In this document: piece after piece, positions 39,700 through 49,310 of the stretch
How the letters are laid out: the number at the start of each line of letters is the position of its first letter
How positions within the stretch are numbered: position 1 is the stretch's first letter
Origin: JBNJGB01 sp051747385
GTDB taxonomy: Bacteria > Myxococcota_A > UBA9042 > PHBI01 > JACKFB01
Direction: 5' to 3'
Length of the DNA: 64,000 nucleotides
NCBI GenBank assembly: GCA_051747385.1
Contig: JBNJGB010000015.1
Coordinates: 1-64,000, forward strand
Position numbers and translations under genes: made by a program
The notes under the pieces: generated by a model
Seen by the model: only the letters and a program-made list of their open reading frames with translations
The model's database searches: none
Told to the model about the DNA's origin: nothing

Positions 39700-40725
39700 A
39701 TGCCGCGCCTCGAGCCGGCGAGCCTGGCGGTCTACTCGGAGCTCCTCGACCAGCTGCGCTCGCAGACTCCGGGGCTGCCCCGGGGAACGCTCGTCACCAA
39801 GAAGGTCAAGGGACACACCTACTGGTACGTGCAATATGCCGAGGTGGGACAGCGCCGGCAGGTGTACCTGGGCCCCGACGACAGGGACACGCGCGACCGC
39901 TTGGAGCGGCTACGGGCGGCCTGGGATGAGGACCAGGCGTTCGCCAGACACAGGGCGAAGCTCGTCGCCATGCTGCAGGCGGCGGGCGTCCCGAGCCCTT
40001 CGAATGTAGCAGCGCGGGTGCTGGAGGTCCTCTCGCGTCACGGCGTGTTCCACTCTGGCGGCGTCCTCGTGGGATCGCAGGCCTTTCTCGCCTACGCGCC
40101 CATGCTGGGCGTCCGGTGGCTGCGCGGCTATCGGACGGAGGACGTGGACGTCGCGAGCGAGCGTCGCGTCCGACTGGCGTTTCCCCGGAAGGCGAACCTC
40201 CCCCTGGCGCTCCGGGAAACGGGCCTCACGTTCGATGGCGTGCCCGGCCTGGACCCCCAGGAACCCTCGACGTCGTTCACCCTCCGCGGCAAGCCTCTTC
40301 GCGTGGACGTCCTGACGCCGGAGGTGGGGCCGCCGGCAGGAGGGCCGGTGCGGCTGCCGCACCTCGGCGTCGCCGCGGCGCCGCTTCGCTTGCTGGACTA
40401 CCTCATCGAGGAGCCCGTCCCGGCGGCGATCGCCGCACGGAAGGGCATCCTGGTCCAGGTTCCGCAGCCTGGACGGTTCGCCTGGCACAAGCTGCTCATC
40501 GCGGGTCGCCGCGGAGTCCACGAGCAGGCGAAGGCCCACAAGGACATGGATCAGGCCGCACAGCTGATCCCGGTTCTCCTCGATGACCGTCCCGGCGATC
40601 TCGTCCTGGCCTGGGAGGCGCTCGCCCCACGCGGGCCTGCCTGGCGGAAGGGCGCGCGCGCTGGCCTCGCGCGGCTTCCCGCCGAGCTGCGTGCGGCCGT
40701 GAAGGAGACCTGCGGGCTGGACTGA
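39700..40725 (+). CDS. GSU2403-type nucleotidyltransferase-fold protein
   Basis: 341 residues from ATG 39700; in-frame starts at 39682 (ATG) and 39658 (GTG) would place dyad 2 inside the coding region. Features fit the GSU2403/NTP_transf_8 group: GTLVTKKVKGHTYWYVQY and QRRQVYLGPDD near residue 30-60, SGGVLVGSQAFLAYAPMLG, then GYRTEDVDVASER with the acidic D-x-D of nucleotidyltransferases. A substrate-like core follows with LRVDVLTPEVG, and LLDYLIEEP, RFAWHKLLIAGRR and AHKDMDQAAQLI near the C-terminus. Substrate unknown; some related folds act in toxin-antitoxin systems. Transcribed away from the ABC genes and fronted by two dyads, suggesting strict regulation. Confidence 0.8.
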   Translation: MPRLEPASLAVYSELLDQLRSQTPGLPRGTLVTKKVKGHTYWYVQYAEVGQRRQVYLGPDDRDTRDRLERLRAAWDEDQAFARHRAKLVAMLQAAGVPSPSNVAARVLEVLSRHGVFHSGGVLVGSQAFLAYAPMLGVRWLRGYRTEDVDVASERRVRLAFPRKANLPLALRETGLTFDGVPGLDPQEPSTSFTLRGKPLRVDVLTPEVGPPAGGPVRLPHLGVAAAPLRLLDYLIEEPVPAAIAARKGILVQVPQPGRFAWHKLLIAGRRGVHEQAKAHKDMDQAAQLIPVLLDDRPGDLVLAWEALAPRGPAWRKGARAGLARLPAELRAAVKETCGLD

Positions 40726-40909
40726 CGCGGCACGCTCCTGGTGCGCTCTCCTCGGCGGAGGTCGAGATCAGGGCGCGAAGGTGAGCACGGACTGGGCGGG
40801 GTGCAGAGCACGCTGCCGAAGGGCGCGTCGTTGCCGTAGGCGGACACGTTCACGAGCGTCGCGCTGCTGTAGCTGGGGACGGTCAGGAAGCCACCGCACT
40901 GGCCGGCGG

Positions 40910-41194
40910 CGTTGCCCGGCGGCAGGGGGAGCCAGTCGCCCGCGTGGACCTCGTAGTCGTCGTCGCCCAGGTGCAGCGTGCCGCGGCCCTCCAGGACGAA
41001 GACGGCCTCCTCGTTGGCCAGGGGGTGGTGCCGGGCCACGCGGCGCGTCCGGGCGGGACCTCGTAGAGGCTGGCGCCCAGCTTGCGGCTCCCCGCCGCGG
41101 CCGCGAGGCGCTTCCGGCGCGCTGCGTAGCGTTCGCCGCGCTCGTGTGCCACCCACTCGAGGTCGTCCACGTTCGCGATGCTCGGGCGCTTCAT
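40910..41194 (-). pseudogene. Frameshifted cupin-domain gene
   Basis: ATG 41194, behind GGAGG, starts MKRPSIANVDDLEWVAHERG, RRKRLAAAAGSRKLGASLYE, VPPGRAAW. A one-base loss near 41045-41055 then shifts the frame; in the next frame the cupin continues as RHHPLANEEAVFVLEGRGTL, HLGDDDYEVHAGDWLPLPPG. After that the sequence no longer looks like a cupin C-terminus, so the 3' part is also lost or replaced. The ATG overlaps the TGA of the SGNH hydrolase gene (ATGA), so it was once co-translated. Confidence 0.75.
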
Positions 41195-42750
41195 GCGGAC
41201 CTCCGGCGTCGCAGCAGGGCGAGGCCGACGAGCGTGATGGCCATCGCCGCGAGAGGGGGTGTCCCGTTGGCGGCGCAGCCCCCGTCGCCGCCATTGCCGG
41301 CGACGTCCGACTCGACCGTGGGGGCGGAGACGTCGCCAGCGGTGTCCGCGAAAGCGTCCGGGCCCGGCTCCGGCTGGGGCTCGGGCTGAGGTTCGGGCAT
41401 CGGCTCCGGCTGGGGCTCGGGCTGAGGTTCGGGCATCGGCTCCGGGGCCTGGTCCGGCGTCGGCTCCGGGGCCTGGTCCGGCGTCGGCTCCGGGCCCGGC
41501 TCCGGCTGGGGCTCGGGCTCGGGCTCCGGCGGGGCGGCGACGGTCACGTCGATGGCGTCCGTGGCGGCGCAGCCCGGTCCGGCTGTGGCCGTGACCTCGA
41601 TCGAGCCGGGGCCCTCGGTGCCCCACGCGACCTCCACCTCGTCTCCCGACGCGGTGGTGGAGTCCGCGCCCGCCACGTCCCAGGCGAGGGAGGCGTCGCT
41701 GGCCCCGATGACGGTGTAGGTGACGACCTCGCCGGCCGTGACCTGGTCGGGACCGGTGAGGGTGATGGACGGCGCGGCGACGATGGTCACCTCGACCTCG
41801 TCCGTGTCCTCCCAGGCGCCGTTTCGGACCTCCAGGCCGACGGGGGTGGTGCCGGCGGCGGAGGTCGGCACGGTGACGCTCGCGCCGCCGCCCTGGGCTG
41901 CGCCGTCCACGGTCCACGCGCGCTCCGAGGCGTTCGTGCTCCCGTCGGTGAGCGTGGCCGTGTCACCGACGCACACCGAGAGGTCGCCCTCGGCGATGAC
42001 GGCGTCCGGCTTCGGGATGCCCCAGTAGCCGTCCACGAGGGCCCCCAGGATGAGGGAGTAGCCCTCGCTGGTCGGGTGGATGCAGTCCGACATGTACTCG
42101 CTGGGAGAGGGCAGGAGCGGGTTCGGCGCTCCGGCGATGCCGCCGGCCACCTGCAGCGTGCCCAGGACGGACGGGACGTACGTGACGTTCGCGTAGTCGT
42201 CCGCGATGCCCTGCTGGACGGCGTGGACGCCCTGGTACATGGCCTCGTTGATCTGGGGCGTCGCCTTGTCCTTGAAGTACGCCAGGCCGAGGGCGATGCA
42301 CTCCTGGCTCTGCTCGAAGTTCACGTAGTCGTAGCCGAACATGACGACCCTCACGTCCGGGTGCACCGCGAACAGCGCGTCGAGCATCACGCGGATGTGC
42401 GCGTCGTTGTCGGCGGCCGTCTGGTCGCCGTGGCCGTCCGCGTAGTGGGCGAACAGGTCGTTGCCCCCGATGGACAGCCAGACCCACTGCGCGTCCGGGT
42501 TGTCGGACACTGCGTCGGGCAGGGCCTGGGGCTGCTGGGTGGCCCACATCTCGGCCGTCGTGCCGCCCACGCCGGCCCCGTGGACGCCGATGGAGCCGAA
42601 GCCCTTGGAGGACAGGGCGTCGTCGAGCTCGTCCCAGCCGCCCTCGGCCCAGCTGTCGCCGAAGACGACGACCTCGGCGGCCCGCACGGGCCGGGCGGCG
42701 GCGAGGACGAGGAGCAGCGCCAGGAGCGGAAGTACGCGGACGTGTCGCAT
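41191..42750 (-). CDS. SGNH/GDSL hydrolase with Pro-Glu linker and MYXO-CTERM tail
   Basis: 519 residues. The signal peptide (MRHVRVLPLLALLLVLAAARPVRA) is followed by an SGNH esterase domain, residues 25-240: VVFGDSWAEGG (nucleophile Ser), GGNDLFAH (block III Asn) and DCIHPTSEGY (Asp-x-x-His). Two Ig/PKD-like segments follow (VGDTATLTDGSTNASERAW; AGEVVTYTVIGASDAS). A repetitive linker of PEPQPEP and PTPDQAPE units spans about 415-475. The end is GGCAANGTPP, a hydrophobic helix and RRRR, a MYXO-CTERM sorting signal, so it is expected to be displayed on the outer surface. Acts on an ester of unknown nature. Confidence 0.9.
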   Translation of the reverse strand: MRHVRVLPLLALLLVLAAARPVRAAEVVVFGDSWAEGGWDELDDALSSKGFGSIGVHGAGVGGTTAEMWATQQPQALPDAVSDNPDAQWVWLSIGGNDLFAHYADGHGDQTAADNDAHIRVMLDALFAVHPDVRVVMFGYDYVNFEQSQECIALGLAYFKDKATPQINEAMYQGVHAVQQGIADDYANVTYVPSVLGTLQVAGGIAGAPNPLLPSPSEYMSDCIHPTSEGYSLILGALVDGYWGIPKPDAVIAEGDLSVCVGDTATLTDGSTNASERAWTVDGAAQGGGASVTVPTSAAGTTPVGLEVRNGAWEDTDEVEVTIVAAPSITLTGPDQVTAGEVVTYTVIGASDASLAWDVAGADSTTASGDEVEVAWGTEGPGSIEVTATAGPGCAATDAIDVTVAAPPEPEPEPQPEPGPEPTPDQAPEPTPDQAPEPMPEPQPEPQPEPMPEPQPEPQPEPGPDAFADTAGDVSAPTVESDVAGNGGDGGCAANGTPPLAAMAITLVGLALLRRRRSA

Positions 42751-42753
42751 GCG

Positions 42754-43107
42754 CTAGCGCATCCCCAGGAGGTGCTGCCCGGCCGTCCCCAGGAAGGCCA
42801 TGGCCAGGGCCGCGCCGAGGGCCCACCCGAAGCCATCGATCTTCAGCCGGTCCGTCAGGGCGTCGGTGATCTTCAGGACGATGGCGTCGACGACGAAGCG
42901 AGTGACGAAGGCCAGGAGCCACGCCAGGCCCAGCGTGCCGATCCCGAGCAGCGCCCAGAAGAACCAGCCGATCAGGAAGTTCACGACGCCGAAGATCGCC
43001 GCCACGACGACGGCGCCGAGGATGCCCCGCACGTGGACACCCGGGAGCACCAGCGCCGTGATCCAGACCGCGAACGTGAGGACGAGCCACTCGAGGAGAA
43101 AAGTCAT
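42754..43107 (-). CDS. Phage-holin-family-type small membrane protein (superfamily IV)
   Basis: 117 residues, four hydrophobic helices (near 4-24, 30-50, 52-75 and 92-114) with motif GILGAVVVAAIFGVVNFLIG and FGWALGAALAMAFLG. This is the PF04020-like '4 TMS phage holin' family, which is widespread in bacterial chromosomes and usually not phage-related; its role is unknown. No prophage genes lie nearby. Three bases separate it from the SGNH gene downstream, so the two may be co-transcribed. Confidence 0.8.
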   Translation of the reverse strand: MTFLLEWLVLTFAVWITALVLPGVHVRGILGAVVVAAIFGVVNFLIGWFFWALLGIGTLGLAWLLAFVTRFVVDAIVLKITDALTDRLKIDGFGWALGAALAMAFLGTAGQHLLGMR

Positions 43108-43188
43108 GGCCCGATGCTAGCGGTCGGGGCCGGTCCCGTCCACGGGCCGCCGGAATCCCCGCAGGGCGGTCGCAAAGTCGACCGCCCT

Positions 43189-43215
43189 CCCTTGCCCTTG
43201 CCCTTGCCCTTGCCC
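43189..43215. repeat. CCTTGC hexanucleotide microsatellite
   Basis: About 4.5 copies of a 6-base unit between the holin-like and MopE-like genes. A shorter relative (CCCATGCCCGTGCCCTTGCCC) lies at about 35949-35970. Confidence 0.7.
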
Positions 43216-43271
43216 GCTCTCAGACGCGCAAAACCCATCGTTTCCGAGCGGGTGCCATCCGGCGCCGGGGC

Positions 43272-46200
43272 TCAGAAGTTCGTCGGCGCGTGCAGGCCGT
43301 CCTCGCCCTCGGGGCCGGGGGCGCCGAAGCTCGGGCCGCCCTCGCCGGCGAGTCCGGCGCTGCCGCTGGAGGGGTACTCGTTGTCCTGGACCGGCATGGT
43401 CGACGGCGCGCCGCCCTGCAGGTCGAGGAACAGGCCGTAGCTCACGCCGCCGCAGCCGCCCGCGCCGCCGGCGCCGTGTCCGCCGTCGCCGCCGTTTCCG
43501 CCGAAGCCGCCGCCGTTGCCGCAGATGCCGAGCCACAGTTCGCCAGTGCCCTGACCCGACAATCCACCGGGCGCGCCGTCGCCGCCAGGACCGGCCAGGC
43601 CGCCGTGCCCGCCCGCGCCGCCGTCGCCGCCGCGGCCACGGAAGATCGCGTTGTCGTGGATCTGGGGGAGGACGCTCGGGGCCGAGGTCCAGGTAGCGAA
43701 GACGCCGAAGCTGCCTCCTCCACCGCCGCCGCCCTGGCCGCCCCGGCCGCCGCAGCCACCGCTTCCGCCGCCGCCGCCGCTTCCGCCGACGACCTTCTGG
43801 ATCGACGTGCAGGTAGACGACGTGTCGACGCCACCCCCGGCGCCGCCGCCTCCTCCACCGCCGCCGGCCGTGCCGTCGCCCCCGGCGCCGCCGTCGTTCG
43901 GCTGCCACATGCCCAGGGCGTCGATCACCCCGGTCGCGTCGTCACACGCGGCGGCGGTGGCGCCGTCGTCGCCGTGCCGGCCCTCGACTCCGTTCGCCCC
44001 ATCTCCGGCGTGGGTGTTGCTGGAGCTGCAGACGCTGCACGAGCCGTTGAAGTCCCGGACCAGGTCGTCCCAACCGGCCTCCCCTCCGCCGCCGTGGAGG
44101 TCGTCGTTGTTCCCGCCGTCCGCGCCGTGCTCGATGGCCAGGGAGGTCTGGGGCTCGTTCTGAACGTCCGGATCGGGCGCGTCCGGGCAGATGCGCGTGC
44201 CGCCCGCGCCGCCGTCGGTCTCCGTGCCGCCGCACGAGCCGGCGCCCCCCGCGCCGCCCGCGGCGTGCTCGTCGGAGGAGCACTCGGTGCCCACGTTCTG
44301 GGCCGCCGTGCCGGGCTGTCCGTCCGTGCCGCCGGCCCCGCTCTCGCCGAACGACCCGTCCGCGCCGTCGGCGCCGTCGGCGGCCACGATGACGTTGTCG
44401 GTGAGGATCAGCTCCGAGCCCGCGTCCCAGAGGTACACGCCGTAGGACGACTCGCCGGGGCCCTGGGCGTCCTCTCCGAAGATGCTGAAGCCCGCCACGA
44501 CCGTCTGCTCGGCCGGCGGGTCCCCGACGCCGAAGGCGTTGACCGTGCCCGGGAGCGCGACCGTCGGCGGCTCGCCCACCAGGGCGGTCTGATAGGCGGT
44601 CCGGTCGCGCACCTCGAAGGTGGCGCTGTAGCCGCCGTAGACGCTCACGCCGTCGACGAGGTCGATGGATTCCACGTACACGCCCGTGGCCACGTAGACG
44701 TTGGATTTGCCCGCTCCCTGGGCGGCGTCGATGGCCGCCTGGATGGAGCGCTTGGGCAGCTCCAGGGTGCCGGGGTTCGCGTCGTCGCCGGCCTTGGAGA
44801 CGAACAGCCCCGCGTCCATCTCGCCGTCGATGCCGTCGCAGTCGGAGTCGACGCCGTCGGCGTCGGGCAGGTCCTCGCCCGCCTGGGGCAGGCACTCGCA
44901 GCCGTTGTCCGCCTGGCCGTCCACGTCCACCCAGCCGTCCGTGCAGGCGTAGGAGCACTGGGGCACGGCGCCGGAGTCGTCGCAGGTCGCCTCCGCGTGG
45001 GGATGGGACAGGGCGAGGCACGAGATGCCGCAGCCGCCGCAGTGCTCCAGGGTCGTGTAGTCGCCGTCGGCGTCGCGGAAGTCCTCGTCGATCTCGCCGT
45101 CGCAGTCGTTGTCGACGTTGTCGCAGTCCTCCTCGGGGAGCTCGCACTCGCCCCAGCCCGTGGCCGTACAGGACTCGGAGCCCGTGCACGTGTACGCCGG
45201 CTGGCCGGGATCCTGCGGGGTCCAGGTCTCGACGCAGGCCCGCGACAGGCCGGTGTTGTCGCCGGTGCAGCTGCACGAGCCGCTGCTGGGGACGCACTGC
45301 TTGGAGTCCGCGCCGCCGATGGGCTCGCAGTCGTATCCGGACGGGCAGTCCGAGACGTCGTCGCAGCCCTGGCCGCAGAAGCCGCCCTCCTGGAGCTGGA
45401 CGCATACGGAGTCCTCGCCCAGGCACCCCTCGTCGTCCGAGCAGGGCTGGCAGAGGCTCGCGCCCTCGGGGATGCACTGAAACTGATTCAGCGAGGTGTA
45501 TCCCGGGGCGCAGCCCGTGATCTCGCAGCGCGGCGGGTTCGCGTCCTCGTTGCAGAACGTCGCCGCCGCGTTCGGGAAGCCGGTGCCGCAGGAGACGTTG
45601 CAGGTCCCGCAGTGGTCGTAGGCCGTGTAGGCGTCGCCGGTCTTGAAGTCCTCGTCGATCTCGCCGTCGCAGTCGTTGTCCTTGAAGTCGCAGAGCTCCG
45701 GCTCCGGCGTGGGGGCCTGGCAGATCCAGCCCTCCGTGCCCAGGCAGAAGCGGTTGCCCGTGCACGTGCCCACGCCGGCCACCGTGTTCTCGCAGCTCGT
45801 GCCTTCGTTCAGGCCGTCGTCGACCAGGCCGTTGCAGTCGTTGTCGACGCCGTCGCAGATCTCGTCGGTCGGAGCCGTGGCCGTGCAGCCCGTCCAGCCC
45901 TGCTCGGGATCGCAGGTCTCCACGCCCATGCAGGTGCCCAGCTCGTTGCCGACCGTGCACGTGCGCTGGCCGCCGTTCGTCGCCCCGTTGCAGGTGCAGC
46001 TCCCGGTGTCGGGCTGGCACCACTGCCCCTCGTGGGCGCCCTCGGCGTCCGGGGCGCAGCTGTAGCCGCTCGGGCAGTCCTCCTGGGTCTCGCAGGGCGG
46101 CGCACAGCGGCTGCTCCCGTCGATGGACAGGCAGGCGCCCCCGCCGCAGTGGGCGTCCTCTTCACAGGGCGTGCACAGCTCCTCCAGGCTCGGCAGGCAC

Positions 46201-46571
46201 AGGAACACCACGTCCGGTCCCGCGTCCTGGACCCCCTTGCAGTGATACCCCTCGGGGCACTGCTCCGAGCACAGCTTCGTGCAGACGTCGCCGTCGGGGC
46301 CCTGCACGCAGAACCCGCTGAGGCACTCCTCGTTGTCCTCGCACGGCTCGCCGAAGTCCTCCGGGAGGTTCTGCTCCGCGTCCTGACCCGGACCCAGGTC
46401 GGTCCCCGTGGGCACGTCGTACGTGGGGGTGTCGGGTGCGTCCCGGCCGTCGGCGGATGCGTCGTCCACGCCACTGCCAGCCTCGCCGGTCACTTCCGAG
46501 TCGTTGCACCCCGCGGCGGCCACCGCGGCGGCCACGACGCACGCCCAACCGATGCTTCGGAGCCTCACCAT
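43272..46571 (-). CDS. Cys-rich MopE-like lipoprotein, second paralogue
   Basis: 1099 residues from ATG 46571 behind GGGAGGCAGGC; lipobox AAGCNDSE. Same order as the 2318-residue protein: Asp-rich linker (YDVPTGTDLGPGQD), Cys-rich head (CEDNEECLSGFCVQGPDGD), three MopE-type motifs (EICDGVDNDCNGLVDDG; ELCDFKDNDCDGEIDED; EDCDNVDNDCDGEIDED) with a GVDSDCDGIDGE variant, a beta-helix-like region (YVATGVYVESIDLVDGVSVY), and a Gly-rich tail of about 300 residues ending PEGEDGLHAPTNF. It appears to be a shorter paralogue with fewer central modules. Probably a surface metal-binding or adhesive lipoprotein. Divergent from the kinase at 46707. Confidence 0.9.
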   Translation of the reverse strand: MVRLRSIGWACVVAAAVAAAGCNDSEVTGEAGSGVDDASADGRDAPDTPTYDVPTGTDLGPGQDAEQNLPEDFGEPCEDNEECLSGFCVQGPDGDVCTKLCSEQCPEGYHCKGVQDAGPDVVFLCLPSLEELCTPCEEDAHCGGGACLSIDGSSRCAPPCETQEDCPSGYSCAPDAEGAHEGQWCQPDTGSCTCNGATNGGQRTCTVGNELGTCMGVETCDPEQGWTGCTATAPTDEICDGVDNDCNGLVDDGLNEGTSCENTVAGVGTCTGNRFCLGTEGWICQAPTPEPELCDFKDNDCDGEIDEDFKTGDAYTAYDHCGTCNVSCGTGFPNAAATFCNEDANPPRCEITGCAPGYTSLNQFQCIPEGASLCQPCSDDEGCLGEDSVCVQLQEGGFCGQGCDDVSDCPSGYDCEPIGGADSKQCVPSSGSCSCTGDNTGLSRACVETWTPQDPGQPAYTCTGSESCTATGWGECELPEEDCDNVDNDCDGEIDEDFRDADGDYTTLEHCGGCGISCLALSHPHAEATCDDSGAVPQCSYACTDGWVDVDGQADNGCECLPQAGEDLPDADGVDSDCDGIDGEMDAGLFVSKAGDDANPGTLELPKRSIQAAIDAAQGAGKSNVYVATGVYVESIDLVDGVSVYGGYSATFEVRDRTAYQTALVGEPPTVALPGTVNAFGVGDPPAEQTVVAGFSIFGEDAQGPGESSYGVYLWDAGSELILTDNVIVAADGADGADGSFGESGAGGTDGQPGTAAQNVGTECSSDEHAAGGAGGAGSCGGTETDGGAGGTRICPDAPDPDVQNEPQTSLAIEHGADGGNNDDLHGGGGEAGWDDLVRDFNGSCSVCSSSNTHAGDGANGVEGRHGDDGATAAACDDATGVIDALGMWQPNDGGAGGDGTAGGGGGGGGAGGGVDTSSTCTSIQKVVGGSGGGGGSGGCGGRGGQGGGGGGGSFGVFATWTSAPSVLPQIHDNAIFRGRGGDGGAGGHGGLAGPGGDGAPGGLSGQGTGELWLGICGNGGGFGGNGGDGGHGAGGAGGCGGVSYGLFLDLQGGAPSTMPVQDNEYPSSGSAGLAGEGGPSFGAPGPEGEDGLHAPTNF

Positions 46572-46706
46572 GCCTGCCTCCCCTCGGTCTCGCGGGCGCT
46601 GTTCGGCCGGCGCCCGGAAATCCTTCGGACCCTAGCCAGACGGTCGGCGGGAGTCCAGCGCGGACCTGCGGTATAGTCGTGCCGCAACAGATACGGGAGA
46701 TCCGCT

Positions 46707-49199
46707 TTGGAGGACGTCTGGGAACCGCTCGGACTGCTCGCCCGCAATGTGGGCGTGCTGCTCGCGCTGATCCTGGTCCGGAACCTGGTCCAGGCGGCGT
46801 GGACCGGCCACGGCCGCGTCGTCCGCTCCGTGGTGGACGGGCTGCTGTTCGGCGCCGCCGGCCTCCTGAGCATGTTGCTTCCTCTCGAGGTGGGGCCCGG
46901 GGTCATCGTGGACACCCGGGTCGTCGTCGTGGCCATGGCCGGGATCTTCGGCGGGCCCGTCGCCGGTGTGCTCGCAGTCGGGCTGACGGTCGCGGGGCGG
47001 ATGACGCTGGGCGGCGTGGGCGCGGCGGCGGGCGTCGGCGCCACGCTGGGCGGCGGCGTGATCGGCCTGATCGCCCAGCGCAAGTGGGCGGAACTGACCG
47101 TGCTCGGGCGCCCCATGACGTTCCTGGTCCTCGGCATGGCCCTGGCCGTGCAGGCGCTGCTCTGGACGCCGCTGCTGCCGGTGTCCATGGCCGAGCGCTT
47201 CCACTACTACGCCGTGCCGGTCCTGGTGTTCTATCCCCTGGCGGCGGTGCTCATGGGGCAGCTCCTGCAGCAGCTCGGTCGCGAGGAGCAGGTCAGCTCG
47301 TCGCTGCGGCGCAAGGAGGCTCTCCTGGGGGCCATCTCCGAGGCCCTGCCCGATCGCATCTCGGTGCTGGACCGCCACGGGCGGTTCATCGAGGTCCTCG
47401 GCGGGGCGGGCGAGGTGGCGCGCGACGATCTCCGGGGGGCGAGGCTCGAGGACGTGGTGTCGTCGACGGAGGCCGCCCGCTGTCTGGCCGCCATCCGCGA
47501 GACGCTCGACACGAAGTGCTCCCGGACCATCGAGTACGTGGTGGAGCGGGGCGGCCGGACGCGCTGGCGGGAGGCCCGCACCTCCGTCCTCGAGGAGGCC
47601 GACGGGCCGCGCCTCGTCGTGTGGGCGGCCCGCGACGTCACCTCGCGCAAGGCGGCGGAGGCCGAGCTTCGGGAGAGCGAGCGCCGCTACCGCCTCCTGT
47701 TCGACTCGGCCTCGGACATCCTCGTGGTCCTCACGGGCGGGGTGGACGATCGGCCGCTGCGCTTCCTGGAGATGAACGCCGAGGGCCTCGCGGTGCTGGG
47801 GTACACGGGGGAGGCCTTGCGGGACGCGAGCCCGGTGGACCTGCTGACCCGGACGGCCGCCGCGGAGCTGTCCGGCCACCTGCAGCGGCTCGGCCGCGAC
47901 GGGCAGGCCTTCTTCAACACCACCGTGCGCAGGCGGGACGGGACGGCCCTGGAGCTGGAGGTGAACGCCCAGCTCTGCGACCTGGCGGGCCGACCGGCCA
48001 TCCTGGCCATCGCCCGGGACGTCACCCGGCGCGCGCGGCTGGAGCAGGAGGTGCGCCAGGCCCAGCGGTTGGAGTCGGTGGGCCGGCTGGCGGGGGGGAT
48101 CGCCCACGACTTCAACAACCTGCTGACCGTGATCCTCAACTACCTCCGGTTCCTGAGCGAGGACGCGCGCTCGGAGGACGACACGTGGCGGGCGGATCTC
48201 GACGCGGCGCGGCAGGCCGCCCAGCGGGCGGCGTCCCTGACTCGCCAGCTCCTGGCGTTCAGCCGCAGCCAGGCCATGCACCCCGAGCCCGTCGACCTGG
48301 CCGAGGTGGTGTGCGCGACCGGCGGCCTCCTGGAGCGCTTCATCGGCGAGGACATCGAGCTCGTGATCGACACGCCGGACGAGCCGGTGGTGGTGGAGGC
48401 GGATCCGACCCAGCTCGAGCAGATCATCGTCAACCTGGCGGTGAACGCGCGGGACGCCATGCCGCGGGGCGGTCGCCTCGAGCTCGTGACCACCGTCGAG
48501 GATCAGCCCCCGGGCAGCGCCCTGCACGTCGGGACCTCCTCTGCGAGCGAGCGCTGGGCCCACCTGGCCGTCCGCGACACGGGCGTGGGGATGGACGAGA
48601 CCGTCCGGCGGCGCGTGTTCGAGCCGTTCTTCACGACGAAGGGGCCCGAGGAGGGGACCGGGCTCGGGCTCGCCACGGTGCACGGCATCGTCACCCAGAG
48701 CGGCGGCGCAGTGCGGGTGGACAGCGCTCCGGGCGACGGGACGACGTTCCACATCCACCTGCCCGTCGTGGAGGGGGGGGCTCGGGCTCCGCACCCCACG
48801 ACCGGCGACTATCCGGCCATCCGCTGGGACTCGCCCCACGTGCTCCTCGTGGAGGACGAGGCGGAGGTGCGCGACGTGGTGAGCCGGATGCTCGAGCTGG
48901 CCGGTTACGAGGTCTCCGTGGCGCGCAGTGCCGAGGAGGCCCTGGAGCTGATGAGCAACGGCGGCGCCCCGGTGAGGGTGCTCCTCGCCGACGTCGTCCT
49001 CCCGCGCATGAGCGGTCCGGAGCTGGCCCGGCGCCTCCAGGAGGAGCGACCGGACCTGTCCGTCCTGCTCATCTCGGGCTACGCCAACGACGAGCTGGAG
49101 CGCCACGGCCTGAACGAGGCCCACTATCCGGTGCTGCGGAAGCCCTTCGGCTCCGGCGTCCTCACCGCCCGCCTCGACGAGCTCCTGGCCCCCGAGTAG
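46707..49199 (+). CDS. Membrane hybrid histidine kinase (5TM-PAS-PAS-HK-REC)
   Basis: 830 residues from TTG 46707, with GGGAGA eight bases upstream. Residues 10-195 contain five or six hydrophobic helices in a 5TM-5TMR_LYT-like arrangement (VVVVAMAGIFGGPVAGVLAV, GLTVAGRMTLGG). Two PAS domains follow (about 210-320 and 335-460). Kinase motifs: GGIAHDFNNLLTVILNYL (phospho-His), NLAVNARDAMPRGG, DTGVGMDE and FFTTKGPEEGTGLGLATVHG. A receiver domain occupies 708-828, with LLVEDEAEVRDVV, phospho-Asp in LADVVLPRMSG and Lys in RKPFG. The ligand is unknown; the divergent neighbour is the MopE-like lipoprotein. Confidence 0.9.
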   Translation: MEDVWEPLGLLARNVGVLLALILVRNLVQAAWTGHGRVVRSVVDGLLFGAAGLLSMLLPLEVGPGVIVDTRVVVVAMAGIFGGPVAGVLAVGLTVAGRMTLGGVGAAAGVGATLGGGVIGLIAQRKWAELTVLGRPMTFLVLGMALAVQALLWTPLLPVSMAERFHYYAVPVLVFYPLAAVLMGQLLQQLGREEQVSSSLRRKEALLGAISEALPDRISVLDRHGRFIEVLGGAGEVARDDLRGARLEDVVSSTEAARCLAAIRETLDTKCSRTIEYVVERGGRTRWREARTSVLEEADGPRLVVWAARDVTSRKAAEAELRESERRYRLLFDSASDILVVLTGGVDDRPLRFLEMNAEGLAVLGYTGEALRDASPVDLLTRTAAAELSGHLQRLGRDGQAFFNTTVRRRDGTALELEVNAQLCDLAGRPAILAIARDVTRRARLEQEVRQAQRLESVGRLAGGIAHDFNNLLTVILNYLRFLSEDARSEDDTWRADLDAARQAAQRAASLTRQLLAFSRSQAMHPEPVDLAEVVCATGGLLERFIGEDIELVIDTPDEPVVVEADPTQLEQIIVNLAVNARDAMPRGGRLELVTTVEDQPPGSALHVGTSSASERWAHLAVRDTGVGMDETVRRRVFEPFFTTKGPEEGTGLGLATVHGIVTQSGGAVRVDSAPGDGTTFHIHLPVVEGGARAPHPTTGDYPAIRWDSPHVLLVEDEAEVRDVVSRMLELAGYEVSVARSAEEALELMSNGGAPVRVLLADVVLPRMSGPELARRLQEERPDLSVLLISGYANDELERHGLNEAHYPVLRKPFGSGVLTARLDELLAPE

Positions 49200-49281
49200 C
49201 CCCGCCCGGCGGGTCACGGCTGGCGCCAAGGCGGCGACAACACGGCGAAGATGCGGTGGAAACGCCGTCCCCGGCGGTCGG

Positions 49282-49310
49282 AAAGTGAGAAGTGAGTAGG
49301 TTTGACCCCT
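49282..49310 (-). repeat. Stop-adjacent GGGGTCAAACC element, copy 1
   Basis: On the minus strand it reads AGGGGTCAAACCTACTCA continuing CTTCTCACTTT. Its first two bases belong to the sohB TAG stop. Sits in the convergent gap after the hybrid kinase gene. Confidence 0.85.

Noticed and set aside
42754..43107. Prophage, suggested by the holin-like gene
   Set aside because: No structural, lysis or integrase genes nearby; this membrane family is common in chromosomes.
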